A stretch of DNA of 64,000 bases from Acidobacteriota bacterium (GCA_013289685.1 JABCZL010000001.1:499838-563837); one strand, 5' to 3'; counted from the stretch's first letter, positions 1 through 9,821 are shown. Numbers and translations: made by a program. Notes: generated by a model from the letters alone, not told the origin.

Positions 1-1026
1 TGGGGCCAGACCCCGACCTTCCAGTTGCTAATCGACCCCACCGGCTCCGGCACCTGGGTAAACTACGCCCTCTCCCATGATGGCAAGGTGATGGCGGCGA
101 ACTACGGTGGTTCCATCTACCGTTGGACTCCGGACACTCCGAAATTTCCCTTTGGCGGATTCAGCTTCGTTGGGCCAGGGAATTTTCTAAACTCCGAGAT
201 TGGAATTTCGAGCGACGGAACCACCATCGTCAGCGCTCGCACCGGGCCTGACGGCAACGTGAATCCGGCGATGTGGAAACAATCGACTGGCTGGATCGAC
301 CTCGGTCATCCTGCCAACGGATGCATTCTAGACGGCCAATGGGGCGGCGGTTACGCCCTGAACGGCGACGGCACGGTAGCGGTTGGACTCGCGTGGTACT
401 GCCCCGGGGCCGAGGGCTTCGTGTGGAATCGCACGAACGGTATGACCAGCCTTTCGCATCCTGCCGGTCCTTATGGCACCAGCAGCCGGGCGTCGGCGAT
501 CTCCGCCGATGGCCGGACAATCGTGGGCTTTTCCGAGGATCCGCCAACGGGTGTGCGACGCCCGGTTCGCTGGTTCGGCGGCAAGACTTATTTGTTCGCA
601 GGACTTCACACTCCCGGCGAAGCTTCCGGAGTCAGCTCAGACGGCTCGCAGATTGTTGGACAGGTGTGGGATTTCACCGCCTCGAGCTCCTATGCGTTCC
701 ACTACGCCGCTGGCAAGGTCACTTCTCTGGGGACCATCTCTGGAATCCAGTTCGATCAGAGCTACGCGAATGCCGTTGCCGACAACGGGACGACTGTCGG
801 GTGGAGCGGCGACCCATTCGGCGTAGGCATCCAGGCCTTCATCTGGAGCCCCAAACTTGGGATGCAATCCCTCTCCCACTACTTGCATCAGCGCGGCGTG
901 CTCCTTCCGTATGGCCTCACCCTGACTTCCGCACTCGACATTTCAGCCGATGGTTCGACGATTGTTGGGGTGTGGCAGGACGCGAACTACCGCCAGGGTG
1001 GCTGGATGGTTCGGCTCAAGAAATAG
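1..1026 (+). CDS. HAF-repeat extracellular protein, 5' end cut by window edge
   Basis: The reading frame is open from base 1, so the start lies outside the window; the TTG at 25 is probably not the true start. The visible 341 residues hold at least five copies of a repeat with the pattern [AG]-[IV]-[SN]-x-[DN]-G-[TR]-x-[IV]-[VA]-[SG] followed by W and a T-x-L-[GS] strand, for example SSDGTTIVSA, NGDGTVAVGL, SADGRTIVGF and SADGSTIVGV. This is the signature of the HAF family of extracellular repeats, which probably forms a beta-propeller-like fold. No catalytic motif is visible. An exported adhesive or binding role is inferred from the family only. Confidence 0.7.
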   Translation, partial: WGQTPTFQLLIDPTGSGTWVNYALSHDGKVMAANYGGSIYRWTPDTPKFPFGGFSFVGPGNFLNSEIGISSDGTTIVSARTGPDGNVNPAMWKQSTGWIDLGHPANGCILDGQWGGGYALNGDGTVAVGLAWYCPGAEGFVWNRTNGMTSLSHPAGPYGTSSRASAISADGRTIVGFSEDPPTGVRRPVRWFGGKTYLFAGLHTPGEASGVSSDGSQIVGQVWDFTASSSYAFHYAAGKVTSLGTISGIQFDQSYANAVADNGTTVGWSGDPFGVGIQAFIWSPKLGMQSLSHYLHQRGVLLPYGLTLTSALDISADGSTIVGVWQDANYRQGGWMVRLKK

Positions 1027-1166
1027 CCCGCAGCGCCGTCAGGAATCATTCTGTACCAGTATCGGTTCCCAGTATTCGGCTCACCCGCATTCGGTTCAGA
1101 AGTCCTGCGTCTTACAAATACAAACGAAGAATTCAAAGATACAGACCTCAAGGAGAAAGTAAACAG

Positions 1167-2417
1167 ATGAAGATCGCTCTAAATAAGTTTGGCACTCTGG
1201 TTTTAACGGCTGCATTTTCTTTCGGCGCGATAAGCCTTGCGTCGGCCCAGGCACAACACCGCGGCGGCCAGGTCACAATTCCCGCATCCAGCACGGAACG
1301 CAAGGGCGATATTGGACTGCGCGCGCACACCAACATTAAGGTCTTCACGCCCACCGGAGGCCTCCCCAAGCAGTCCGCTGCCGTAGCAGTCGGTCCTCCT
1401 TTCGCCGGTTATCTCTTCGAGACTCCGGCCTCGCTCGCCTGCATCTACAATCTGGTTCCGCAATCGACCGGCTGCAATCCCAACACGGTCAGAGCGGTCC
1501 CAACCGGTGGCTCGACGTCCATCGCCATCGTCGATGCCTACGACGACCCGGGAGTCACCAAGGATCTGGCCAAGTTCTCCAAGCAATTCGGTCTGCCGCT
1601 CGCGAACTTCCAGGTGGTATTCGCGGACGGCACCCGACCCTACAATGACCCCGGTTGGGAAATCGAAGAGTCGCTCGATGTTCAGTGGGCGCACGCCATG
1701 GCTCCGGGCGCCAAGCTTTACTTGGTGGAAGCGGCTTCCAACAGTTTCTATGATCTGCTGACGGCCGAAACCGTAGCCGCATCGCTGGTGGCGAATGACG
1801 GCGGTGGCGTGGTTTCCAATAGCTGGGGTGGCAGCGAGTTTGTCGACGAAGCCGCCTACGACTCCTTCTTCACCTACCCGGGTGTGGTCTATTTCGCATC
1901 CGCGGGAGATGGGCCGGGCGTCATCTATCCCAGTGCGTCTCCCTACGTGGTTGCGGTCGGTGGCACAACCCTGAGCCGCAACCCCAACGATGGTGCTTAC
2001 ATTTTCGAAAGTGCATGGAACTCCACCGGAGGGGGGATTTCTCAGTACGAACCCATTCCGTCGTTCCAGAAGGGCGTTGCGAAAGTCGTCGGCACTCAGC
2101 GAGGTGTGCCGGACGTTGCCGCCGAAGCCGATCCCAACTCTGGACTCTGGGTCCTAGACAGTGGCAACGGTGGCTGGTACATCGTCGGTGGCACCAGCGC
2201 TTCCTCCCCCATCTGGGCGGGCGTAGTGAGCGCCGCTGGAAACAACTCGGGTTCTACGGCGGCGGAACTTACGAACATCTACAAGAATCGCGGCAACAAA
2301 ATGGACTTCAGCGATATCAAGTCGGGCGTCTGTGGTCCATGGAATGGCAATCTCACCCAGCCTGGCTACGACCTCTGCACAGGCGTCGGCAGCCCCGTGG
2401 GTTATGGTGCCAAGTAG
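1167..2417 (+). CDS. S53 family (sedolisin/kumamolisin-like) serine-carboxyl peptidase, secreted
   Basis: A secreted acid protease of 416 residues. The start at 1167 is chosen because AAGGAG precedes it at 1150-1155 and it begins a clean signal peptide (MKIALNK, hydrophobic run, ASAQA). The S53 catalytic set is complete: E167 and D171 (spacing EESLD, as in kumamolisin E78/D82), the oxyanion aspartate D248 in SAGDG, and nucleophile S344 in GGTSASSP. The C-terminal calcium-site pattern (FSDI...GYDLCTGVGSP) is also present. Only about 60-70 residues separate the signal peptide from the catalytic core, so the usual S53 activation prodomain of about 180 residues is missing. A strong terminator follows 28 bp downstream, so this is probably a single-gene unit. 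Confidence 0.88.
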   Translation: MKIALNKFGTLVLTAAFSFGAISLASAQAQHRGGQVTIPASSTERKGDIGLRAHTNIKVFTPTGGLPKQSAAVAVGPPFAGYLFETPASLACIYNLVPQSTGCNPNTVRAVPTGGSTSIAIVDAYDDPGVTKDLAKFSKQFGLPLANFQVVFADGTRPYNDPGWEIEESLDVQWAHAMAPGAKLYLVEAASNSFYDLLTAETVAASLVANDGGGVVSNSWGGSEFVDEAAYDSFFTYPGVVYFASAGDGPGVIYPSASPYVVAVGGTTLSRNPNDGAYIFESAWNSTGGGISQYEPIPSFQKGVAKVVGTQRGVPDVAAEADPNSGLWVLDSGNGGWYIVGGTSASSPIWAGVVSAAGNNSGSTAAELTNIYKNRGNKMDFSDIKSGVCGPWNGNLTQPGYDLCTGVGSPVGYGAK

Positions 2418-2444
2418 CACCGAACTGGTTTCGCTTTGCTCGAC

Positions 2445-2473
2445 GGGCCCCGCCGAAAGGCGGGGCCCTTTTT
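2445..2473 (+). terminator. Rho-independent terminator after the S53 peptidase
   Basis: A perfect 10-bp stem, GGGCCCCGCC (2445-2454) and GGCGGGGCCC (2459-2468), closes a GAAA tetraloop and is followed by five T (2469-2473). It lies 28 bp after the peptidase stop codon. Confidence 0.92.
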
Positions 2474-2740
2474 ATTGTGCCCGGAGACAGCCAAGGCCCT
2501 GGGATGCCGGTTAACCACACGTGCTTCGAGTTTTCCGCCGGCTGAACGGTACCTTCCCTGCCTCGAAACTGCAATCTGCTGCACATTGCGCCGCACGCTG
2601 GCGGCGGAGCTGCAAGCTAACTGATTGATTTCACGGATTTAATTCAACCTCCGGATTTCAGCTCGATGGAATCTCGCTTGCAATGTCCTTTATGTTAATA
2701 ATGTCTATCAGTTCACTCTGGTTTGTGGAATAATGCGCCC

Positions 2741-3247
2741 ATGAAAATCTCCCAAAAAGGACTCTACGCCCTGCAGGCCATGATGATGCTTGCCCGCCAC
2801 CATCATCAGGGCGCTATCAAGATTCGCGACATCGCCTATGAAGAGGCGCTGCCGGAAAAGTTCCTGGAACTGATCCTGCTCGAACTCAAGAACGCCCGCA
2901 TGGTGGAAAGCGTGCGTGGAGCCAAGGGCGGCTACCAGTTGCGCCGCGAGCCCGCCGACATCCATCTCAGCGAGATCATCCGTCTGATTGACGGTCCACT
3001 CGCGCCCTTCGCCGACGCCGAACAGTTGCGGGAACTGATCGACCGCGATCTGCCGCACCGCGCCTTGTACCAGGTGTTTCTCGACGTCCGCGACGCGGCT
3101 GCCCGCATTCTCGACAACACCAGCCTCGCCGACTTGATCGCTCACGACGGCCCGCGCGTCGGCAAGAACGCCAGGCATCAGAAGAAAGAAACAAAAGATC
3201 CCGCCGGCGTACTCCCCATGGTGGTTGGAGGGCGGAAGAGCGAGTAG
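2741..3247 (+). CDS. Rrf2 family transcriptional regulator without Fe-S cysteines
   Basis: A 168-residue DNA-binding protein starting MKISQKGLYALQAM, the canonical opening of Rrf2/IscR winged-helix regulators. The winged helix continues through EEALPEKFLELILLELK (recognition helix) and VRGAKGGYQLRR (wing). The ATG at 2741 is preferred over the in-frame codon at 2723 because family members begin MKIS/MKLS. No cysteine is present, so it cannot carry the [2Fe-2S] cluster of IscR or NsrR, and it probably senses something else or acts as a plain repressor. The C-terminus is a basic tail (KNARHQKKETK). It is monocistronic; the next gene is a porin after 169 bp. Its target is unknown. Confidence 0.85.
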   Translation: MKISQKGLYALQAMMMLARHHHQGAIKIRDIAYEEALPEKFLELILLELKNARMVESVRGAKGGYQLRREPADIHLSEIIRLIDGPLAPFADAEQLRELIDRDLPHRALYQVFLDVRDAAARILDNTSLADLIAHDGPRVGKNARHQKKETKDPAGVLPMVVGGRKSE

Positions 3248-3416
3248 ACTCTGACGCCGCACAGGCACTGCGGCTTTCAGAATTAACCGGCCGTTAATGA
3301 CGAAAGCTGGATTTTGCGTTAATCTCTAGTATGTTAATGGTAATACTTGCATCAGGCTGGATTTGTCTCTCCCTTGAAGTAGCTGTGGAATTGAAAACTC
3401 AATCTTAGGGATGTCC

Positions 3417-4766
3417 ATGAAACCGAACACGACTCTGATCTTCGCAACCCTCATGCTGCTGGCCTTCACCACCGGCGGTTACGCACAGAACGAAGCCGCG
3501 ACGGCCCAGCCGGCCAATCAAGGAAGTGACTCCACTTCGCAGGAGGGTGTATCGGATGACACCGCTCCCGTGGCATTGCAAGCGGCCTTCACCTCGGGCC
3601 AAACCAATCCTCCCGTCGCTGCCCACCATGACGGCCTCTGGTTCTCGACGCCGAACGGCGCCACCCAACTGCACGTTCATGGCTATGCCCAGGCCGACGA
3701 CCGCATGTTCTCCGATAATATTCACGACGAAGGACTGGACACGTTCCTGTTCCGCCGCATCCGTCCCTTGTTTGAAGGCACGCTGTTCAATGCCGTCGAT
3801 TTCCGCTTCATGCCGGATTTCGGACAGAACAATCCCCAAATCCAGGAAGCCTTTCTCGAACTCAAGTCCGTCAAGTTCGCGAAGCTGCGCGTAGGCAAAT
3901 TCAAGGAACCGATCGGACTGGAAGTCCTCCGCTCCGACCGCGACCTGACGTTTGCCGAGCGCTCCCTGGCCTCGGATCTGGTTCCGCTGCGTTATATTGG
4001 AGCACAACTCTCAGCCGACCTGCTCTCGAACACGGTCTCGTACGCGGCCGGCTACTTCAACGGATCGAGCGACGGATCGAACGGCGTCTTCACCCAGTGG
4101 GCCCACGGCAATGAGGCGGCTGCGCGGCTCTTCTTCCATCCCTTCGCCACTACGGGTGTGAACGCTCTCCGCCAGTTCGGCGTCGGCGTGGCGGGCTCGG
4201 CGGGGCACCAGAGTGGCGTCATTCCGGGATTGAAAACCGTGGGACAGACCACCTTCTTCAAATACTCGTCATCCGCGTCGGCGAATGGCCAGCACAATCG
4301 CCTGGTGCCGCAAGCCTACTACTACGCCGGTCCCTTCGGCGTGATGGGCGAATACGCCATCTCCTCGCAGGATGTGCTGAACAAGGGCGTCTCTCAGAGG
4401 CTGCGAAACGAAGCCTGGCAGGTTGCCGGATCGGTCCTGCTCACAGGAGAAAGGAATTCCTATCGCGGTGTCCGTCCGCGCAATGCCACCGAGAACGCCT
4501 CGGGCTTTCGCCGCCTCGGAGCCCTGGAACTCGCTCTGCGGTACAGTCAGCTGCGCATCGACGGCAATACGTTCCCGCTCTTTGCGAATCCGGCCACTGC
4601 GGCGCAATCCGCCAAGGAGCAGGGCATCGGGATCAACTGGTATTTGAACCGCTACATCAAACTTGAAAGCGACTACGAGCACACCGGGTTCCACATGGCC
4701 TCGTCGACGGTGACTCCGCTGCATAGCGAGAACGTGCTGATGAACCGGGTTCAGTTCGCGTTCTGA
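3417..4766 (+). CDS. OprP/OprO-type outer membrane porin
   Basis: A 449-residue outer-membrane beta-barrel with a signal peptide (MKPNTTLIFATLMLLAF...GGYAQ). The body matches the phosphate-selective porin O/P family: RRIRPLFEGTLFNAVDFRFMPDFGQ, then FLELK...LRVGKFKEPIGLE and the FAERSLASDLVPLR segment typical of OprP homologues. It ends in the aromatic RVQFAF expected for BAM recognition. The ATG at 3417 is chosen because TAGGG (3406-3410) sits 6 bp upstream, whereas the ATG at 3411 abuts it. Family members transport phosphate, polyphosphate or other anions; the actual substrate cannot be read from sequence, and no pst or pho gene is adjacent. Confidence 0.85.
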   Translation: MKPNTTLIFATLMLLAFTTGGYAQNEAATAQPANQGSDSTSQEGVSDDTAPVALQAAFTSGQTNPPVAAHHDGLWFSTPNGATQLHVHGYAQADDRMFSDNIHDEGLDTFLFRRIRPLFEGTLFNAVDFRFMPDFGQNNPQIQEAFLELKSVKFAKLRVGKFKEPIGLEVLRSDRDLTFAERSLASDLVPLRYIGAQLSADLLSNTVSYAAGYFNGSSDGSNGVFTQWAHGNEAAARLFFHPFATTGVNALRQFGVGVAGSAGHQSGVIPGLKTVGQTTFFKYSSSASANGQHNRLVPQAYYYAGPFGVMGEYAISSQDVLNKGVSQRLRNEAWQVAGSVLLTGERNSYRGVRPRNATENASGFRRLGALELALRYSQLRIDGNTFPLFANPATAAQSAKEQGIGINWYLNRYIKLESDYEHTGFHMASSTVTPLHSENVLMNRVQFAF

Positions 4767-4828
4767 TCGCGCGGAAGCAGTAACATCAGTGCGCGGGGAC
4801 GGGTTATACTTCAGCCGGCCGCAACACT

Positions 4829-5995
4829 ATGCACTCGAGACGCGCTTTCATGAAGCAGATGTCTGGTGCGGCGCTCGCTGCTGGCGCCGCTCCTTCTCTC
4901 TTGTCGTGGGCGAGCACCGCGCAAAGCGGATCCATCGACGTGCCGGGCGAAGATGGCATGATCGTTCGCTCCTTCCGCTTCTTCGATCTGGAGACTCCGG
5001 TCGAGTACTTCAATACCTGGCTCACACCGGTGCCGCACTTCTTCGTGCGCAACCACATGCACGAACCCAGCGAACTGGATGCAGAGGACTGGCGCCTGAC
5101 CATTGGTGGAGAGGTCGAGAAGCCCTTGACTCTGACTCTTGCCGACCTCTCCAAGTTCGCAACGCATTCCGTGGTCAACACCCTCGAATGCGCGGGCAAC
5201 GGACGCAGCCTGCACCGGCCGCAAGTTCCCGGCGTTCAGTGGGGAAAGGGTGCGGTGAGCACGGCGCGCTTCTCCGGTCCGCGCTTGCGGGATGTGCTGC
5301 AGCGCGCCTCAGTCAAGCCCACCGGCAAACACGTCATGTTTCGAGGACTGGACGAAGTCCCGGGCAAAGTTCCTCCGTTCATTCGCAGCATTCCCATTGA
5401 GAAAGCTCTCGACGCGGACACTCTGGTCGCCACGCATATGAACGGCGCTCCGCTCACCAAGCATCACGGCTTCCCGGCGCGCGCGCTGGCGCCGGGGTGG
5501 ATTGGGGCAGCGTCGTGCAAATGGCTGACGGAGATCAAAGTCCTCGAATCGGAATTCGTCGGCAACTTCATGAGCCCCGCATACCGCTTCCCCAATCAGC
5601 CCGGTAAGCCCGGCGACGCGGTGAAACCCGAGGATACTCACCCGCTCACGGCGTTGAGTGTAAAGTCGGTGATTTCGGGGCCTCTCGATGGCGCCACGCT
5701 GAAAGCTGGCAGGGTTGCGGTCCATGGTGCGGCCTGGGCGGGCGAAGCCGACGTCGTGAAGGTCGAGGTCTCGACCGATGGCGGCGCGAGTTGGAATCCC
5801 GCTAGTCTCGGCCATGATCAGGCTCACTACGCCTGGCGGCTTTGGAACTATGAGTGGAAGGCGAAGAGCGGCGACTACTCGCTCCTCTCTCGCGCTACCG
5901 ACTCGCAGGGAAGGACGCAGCCGTCTGCGGCGGTATGGAATCCCAGCGGCTATCTCTACAATGCCGCCGATCAGGTGAAGATCCATGTGGCATAG
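4829..5995 (+). CDS. Sulfite-oxidase-like molybdopterin oxidoreductase, Tat-exported
   Basis: A 388-residue periplasmic enzyme of the sulfite oxidase family. The N-terminus MHSRRAFMKQMSGAALAAG is a twin-arginine signal. The molybdopterin domain (about residues 45-255) holds the Mo-liganding cysteine C121 in NTLECAGNGRS and conserved blocks such as KHHGFPARALAPGW. The C-terminal 110 residues resemble the Mo-cofactor dimerisation domain (VSTDGGASWNPA...YAWRLWNYEW). The following gene overlaps its 3' end and encodes a small c-type cytochrome, the same arrangement as SorA/SorB sulfite dehydrogenases, so an electron-donating sulfite dehydrogenase is the best guess. The substrate is inferred; other members of the family use different substrates. 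Confidence 0.85.
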   Translation: MHSRRAFMKQMSGAALAAGAAPSLLSWASTAQSGSIDVPGEDGMIVRSFRFFDLETPVEYFNTWLTPVPHFFVRNHMHEPSELDAEDWRLTIGGEVEKPLTLTLADLSKFATHSVVNTLECAGNGRSLHRPQVPGVQWGKGAVSTARFSGPRLRDVLQRASVKPTGKHVMFRGLDEVPGKVPPFIRSIPIEKALDADTLVATHMNGAPLTKHHGFPARALAPGWIGAASCKWLTEIKVLESEFVGNFMSPAYRFPNQPGKPGDAVKPEDTHPLTALSVKSVISGPLDGATLKAGRVAVHGAAWAGEADVVKVEVSTDGGASWNPASLGHDQAHYAWRLWNYEWKAKSGDYSLLSRATDSQGRTQPSAAVWNPSGYLYNAADQVKIHVA

Positions 5996-6389
5996 CTTGA
6001 AGTCGAATCGGGCCAGACGCGCACGCATGCTGCGACGATCGATCCTTGCTGCTCCTGTGGTGATTGGCTTAGCCCTCATGGCGCCTCTGGCAGCTTCGCA
6101 GAAGCTGACCGAAGACTTACCGGCAGGTGCGATGCAGGCGAAGGCTACTACTTCCTGCCTGGAGTGCCACGAGGCGCGCATTATCCTGCAGCAGCGGCTG
6201 AGTAAGGTCGCGTGGACCAAAGAAGTCGACAAGATGGTGAAGTGGGGAGCGGTGGTGGATGCGGGCGATCGCGACGGGTTGATCGACTATCTGAGTGCGA
6301 ACTTCAGCCCGGATCAGCCGGCGTACGAAGCGCCGCGGACGCCGGCTAAGAAGACGTCAGGCAAGAGCAGCGCGACGAAGGCGAAGTAA
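5985..6389 (+). CDS. Small c-type cytochrome, probable electron acceptor of the sulfite-oxidase-like enzyme
   Basis: This reading frame overlaps the upstream gene by 11 bp if ATG 5985 is used. The in-frame ATG at 6027 (MLRRSILAAPVVIGLAL) gives a cleaner signal peptide and may be the true start. A single haem-binding motif C58-L-E-C61-H62 is present, and a methionine in DKMVKWGA could be the distal ligand. The region from about residue 85 to 108 (DGLIDYLSANF) matches the C-terminal helix of class I cytochromes. The tail is Lys/Ala/Ser-rich and low complexity. The tight coupling to the Moco gene suggests a SorB-like role, passing electrons from the Mo centre to the respiratory chain. Confidence 0.78.
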   Translation: MWHSLKSNRARRARMLRRSILAAPVVIGLALMAPLAASQKLTEDLPAGAMQAKATTSCLECHEARIILQQRLSKVAWTKEVDKMVKWGAVVDAGDRDGLIDYLSANFSPDQPAYEAPRTPAKKTSGKSSATKAK

Positions 6390-6420
6390 TCGGCGTCAAA
6401 CAGCAAAGCGCTACCGACCC

Positions 6421-6447
6421 AGTGTCGCGCAACGGTTGCGGGACACT
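6421..6447. repeat. Palindromic hairpin downstream of the cytochrome gene
   Basis: Arms AGTGTCGCGCAA and TTGCGGGACACT pair with one mismatch around CGG. No T-run follows, so it is a repeat-type palindrome rather than a clear terminator. The rest of the gap up to 6647 contains a degenerate member of the repeat family ending CAGGATGACA (6614-6623). No gene was seen in 6390-6647. Confidence 0.5.
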
Positions 6448-6647
6448 ACGGCAGCGCTGCCAATTCAGAGCCCAAACCCTAGCCGCAGTATAGAAAGGCG
6501 GATGCACTACTGGTAGTGCATAGTCAGGTACCGGGGAGTTAATACCTGAAGGGTAATGGATTGCGTCGGTGATGCCCGCGAGATCCTTCCCTTCGCCTGA
6601 AGAACGGCTCCGGTCAGGATGACACCCCAGGAAAATGACCGAGGGGA

Positions 6648-8207
6648 CTAGGGCTTTGGCTTTTCGTCCGGTCCCGTCGTGTCTTCGGGGGTTGAGGTTC
6701 TCTCGGGGCGCAGCAGGGGAAACAGGATCACGTCGCGGATGGTGTGCGAGTCGGTCAGCAGCATGCACAGGCGGTCGATGCCGACGCCGACGCCTCCGGC
6801 GGGCGGCATGCCGTAGGACAGTGCGCGGATGTAGTCCTCGTCCATCTGGTGGGCTTCGTCGTCGCCGCGCTCGCGTTCTTTCAGTTGGCCTTCGAAGCGA
6901 CGGCGCTGGTCTTCGGGATCGTTGAGTTCGCTGAAGCCGTTGGCGATTTCCATCTGTCCAGCGAACATTTCCCAGCGCTCGGTCCAGTCGGGCTCGTCCG
7001 GCTTCTGCTTCGACAGGGGCGAGACCGCGGTGGGATATTCGTAAATGATGGTCGGCTGGGTGAGATGCTCCTCGGCCGCAGCTTCGAAGAGCGCCGCGAT
7101 GTTCTTCCCTGCCGGAGCATTGGCTTCATACGGCATGTGGGCATGCGCCGAGTTGAAGCGATCCACGAGTTTCTTTACGCCATTGGCAGCAGCAAAGTCG
7201 GTTATCTCCGGCTTCGCGCCTGCCGCTTCGGGCCAATAATGAATGATCGCCTCGCGCATGGTCATGCGCTGCCAGCTCGACCAATCGATCTCCTGCTCGC
7301 CCCACTTCGTCTTTGTTCCGCCGGTTACATCCTTCACCGCCTGGGTGATGATGGCCTGCGTGAGATCCATCACGCCCTGGTAGTCGGTGTAGGCCTGATA
7401 AAACTCCAGCATGGTGAACTCGGGATTCCAGCGCCAACCCAGACCTTCGTTGCGGAAGTTGCGGTTGATTTCGTAGACGCGATCTAAGCCGCCGACGACC
7501 AGGCGCTTGAGATAAAGTTCGGGCGCGATGCGCAGGTACAAATCCATGTCGAGCGTGTTGTGATGGGTGACGAAGGGGCGCGCCACGGCTCCTCCGGCGA
7601 TGGGCTGCATCATCGGCGTCTCAACCTCAATGAAACCATGGGCATCGAGGGTGCGGCGCATCGACTGAACTAACTTGGTGCGCTTGAGAAAAACTTCGCG
7701 CACTTCCGGATTCATCACCAGATCGACGTAGCGCTGGCGGTAGCGGAGTTCGACGTCGGTCAGGCCGTGCCATTTCTCAGGCAGCGGCAGCAGGTCTTTG
7801 CTGAGGAAGGTGATCTCCTCGACGTGCACGCTGAGTTCGCCGGTGCGGGTGCGAAACAGGCATCCGCTGACGCCGATGTGGTCGCCGAGGTCGAGCAGTT
7901 TGTAGAGCTCGAATCCTTTGTCGCCGACGGCGTCCTTCTTGACGTAAATCTGCAGACGCTTGCCGCCCTGCTGCAGGTGGGCGAAGCCGGCCTTGCCCAT
8001 GAGGCGAATCGCCATGATGCGTCCGGCTACTCGGACGTTCACATGCGCCTGTTCCAATTCCTCGGCGGGCTTCGGCGTGTACTCCGCCAGGATCTGCTCC
8101 AGCGTATGGGTGAAATCGTACTTGCTGCGGTAGGTGGCCTGGCCGAGCGCCTCAATCTGCTTCAACTTCTCGCGGCGCAGGTTGTAAATGTGGTCGTCGA
8201 GTGCCAA
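6648..8207 (-). CDS. lysS: Lysyl-tRNA synthetase, class II
   Basis: Charges tRNA-Lys with lysine in the cytoplasm. It has 519 residues, normal for LysS. The N-terminal OB-fold anticodon-binding domain (about 60-170, [19 protein letters not shown]) is followed by the class II core: motif 2 around [20 protein letters not shown] and motif 3 in [15 protein letters not shown]...RDVILFP. The reading frame stays open upstream to 8498, but homologues begin at [15 protein letters not shown] therefore choose the TTG at 8207, which has AAAGGA 6 bp upstream. The C-terminus carries a short Pro/Thr/Glu-rich tail after the core. Confidence 0.93.
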   Translation of the reverse strand: MALDDHIYNLRREKLKQIEALGQATYRSKYDFTHTLEQILAEYTPKPAEELEQAHVNVRVAGRIMAIRLMGKAGFAHLQQGGKRLQIYVKKDAVGDKGFELYKLLDLGDHIGVSGCLFRTRTGELSVHVEEITFLSKDLLPLPEKWHGLTDVELRYRQRYVDLVMNPEVREVFLKRTKLVQSMRRTLDAHGFIEVETPMMQPIAGGAVARPFVTHHNTLDMDLYLRIAPELYLKRLVVGGLDRVYEINRNFRNEGLGWRWNPEFTMLEFYQAYTDYQGVMDLTQAIITQAVKDVTGGTKTKWGEQEIDWSSWQRMTMREAIIHYWPEAAGAKPEITDFAAANGVKKLVDRFNSAHAHMPYEANAPAGKNIAALFEAAAEEHLTQPTIIYEYPTAVSPLSKQKPDEPDWTERWEMFAGQMEIANGFSELNDPEDQRRRFEGQLKERERGDDEAHQMDEDYIRALSYGMPPAGGVGVGIDRLCMLLTDSHTIRDVILFPLLRPERTSTPEDTTGPDEKPKP

Positions 8208-8872
8208 GGGAGTCCTTTGGGTGATTACTTTTGGAAGGGAGATTATAAACAATGCGATGAGAGGACTCTGCGGGCGCGCTTGGCTGACAGTCGGGGTGAC
8301 GCAGGCATGCATCGAATTTTTTTTCGCGCGTCGGTGTAAGGTATTGTTTCGTTTGCGGTTAGGCCGAGGAAATCGGCTCGGTCGACGGCAAAATATTGAT
8401 TCGCAATGACTTATCGCCAAAATATTGCGGGGTAAGGAGTTAGGGGCGCAGACTGCGGCCACAGCTTGAGTGACGGATTGATTCGGGTCTGCGGGCATGA
8501 TTCGATTGTCCGCTTTCCATATCCTCAGTCAAGGTTGTGCGTCACATGGGGATGATTTATTTCTGTGCAGAGCTGTGGAAAACCCAGGGAGGGTTTATTC
8601 ACATTTTAATTTCAAGATAGCCCACTACCCGAATTCAGAGACGGATGCATCAAGGCGCGCAGAAAGGGTATATACTCTCGGCGAATCGAAGGGGGCAGAA
8701 AGCCGAATTGGGCTTTCGCAGGAAGCAAAATGTGCCATTGACGAGTGCCAATCAAATGCCACCAATTGCAGAGATGTGAGGATCAAGTGCCAACCGCTGA
8801 AGGGCCGGGAGTTTCTGGTCACCTGGCTTCTGGCGGAATCCGAACCATTGAGGGCCGAAATGGAGGATAACG
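8208..8872. other. 665-bp gap with no supported gene
   Basis: Divergent spacer between lysS (minus) and the HExxH gene (plus). It is noticeably AT-richer than its surroundings. It contains two close AAAATATTG copies (8391-8399 and 8420-8428) and a TATACT -10-like hexamer at 8671-8676. A 143-codon open frame crosses the gap from 8497 but has no family signature. Regulatory content is likely but not resolved. Confidence 0.4.
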
Positions 8873-9481
8873 ATGCCGATTCCCTGGCCAAAACGAATCA
8901 GAGACACGGGACAACTGACCGTTTTTAACGACGCGGGCGTATGGGCAGATTCGGTCGACGCGGCTATGAAAACGTTCAACAGTCTTCCGTTCAGCGTACA
9001 ACTTGTCGCGGAAGAAAAGGAAACGTCTGCAAATATCGTTGTGCTCTTAGCGAATGGGCCCCAGACGTACACGCATGAAGGCACGACCGCCCAAACAGGC
9101 GCTAAATTTAAATTCGACGAACTCCACGGACAAACCTCCCTGTTCCAAAGCAGCCGCAGGAACGAGATGCTCTTTGCAGTGACTTTTCTTCCCGGCAAGG
9201 TTCCCAACCCAACCCACGGACAGAAGGAAGTTATCATCGTTCACGAATTTATTCATGCCAGCGGTGGAATGGGGAACGACGAACACGACTCTATTGGCAT
9301 CTTTGTCGGATACATGCAAACAGCTGATGGCGGGATGATCGAGTATCTCCACGACGAGGGCGCACAACCTATGCCGCCGATCCGCGTCGGTCCGCGAACG
9401 TTAACCAAAATGCAAACTGTGTGGCCTGGTGTTCAGCGACCCATGCACCACAGTGCTCGGGGGACGATCCGGGTTGCTTGA
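8873..9481 (+). CDS. Putative zinc metallopeptidase-like protein (HExxH)
   Basis: A 202-residue protein of unrecognised family. The start is strongly supported by GGAGG (8862-8866), 6 bp before ATG 8873. It has no signal peptide. The zinc-protease motif H124-E-F-I-H128 lies in a beta-strand/helix context (KEVIIVHEFIHASGG). G131 follows at the metzincin glycine position, but the next histidine is H138, four residues later than in HExxHxxGxxH, so the third ligand is uncertain. Residues 15-110 look like an alpha/beta domain (W24...VQLVAEE...ANIVVLLANG). Base composition is less GC-rich than in the neighbours, which hints at horizontal origin. It may work with the 398-residue protein downstream. 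Confidence 0.6.
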   Translation: MPIPWPKRIRDTGQLTVFNDAGVWADSVDAAMKTFNSLPFSVQLVAEEKETSANIVVLLANGPQTYTHEGTTAQTGAKFKFDELHGQTSLFQSSRRNEMLFAVTFLPGKVPNPTHGQKEVIIVHEFIHASGGMGNDEHDSIGIFVGYMQTADGGMIEYLHDEGAQPMPPIRVGPRTLTKMQTVWPGVQRPMHHSARGTIRVA

Positions 9482-9821
9482 ACGAATTAAGTTCATCCCG
9501 TTGGGCCAACATTGAGCAGTCTGCCTGGGAGGTAAGCGTCCCCCTGTGCCCCATTCTGGCCGTGTGAACGACGTTGGCTTCTTGTCGTCAACCTGACCCA
9601 GATCGTCAGTGAGTTCAGTGACGACTTCTTCTTCGCGCGGTCAGTGCCGCTGACCCCCATAGCTCAGCAACCACAAGGCCAAGCAATAATGTTCCAAAAC
9701 TGGCCAGCCGTCTGTACCGCACGTCCAAACTTTACATCGCAACTGTCGCAAGCAGGCCCATAGCGCTCAAAGCCCGTTCCAGCCACCAACGAGTAAGAGA
9801 GCGATTTATCGTCAGCGGAGA

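Noticed and set aside
273..1166. Upstream in-frame extension of the S53 peptidase across the HAF gene
   Set aside because: It overlaps another gene in a different frame, and a ribosome-binding site plus signal peptide define the start at 1167.
3248..3416. Pho box before the OprP-like porin
   Set aside because: Several TTAATG motifs occur, but none fits the paired CTGTCAT pattern with correct spacing.
6421..6447. Hairpin after the cytochrome gene as an intrinsic terminator
   Set aside because: No T-run follows the stem; it resembles the intergenic palindromes instead.
8497..8928. 143-codon plus-strand reading frame upstream of the HExxH gene
   Set aside because: It overlaps the well-supported ATG 8873 with its GGAGG, has no family signature and runs through AT-rich intergenic DNA.
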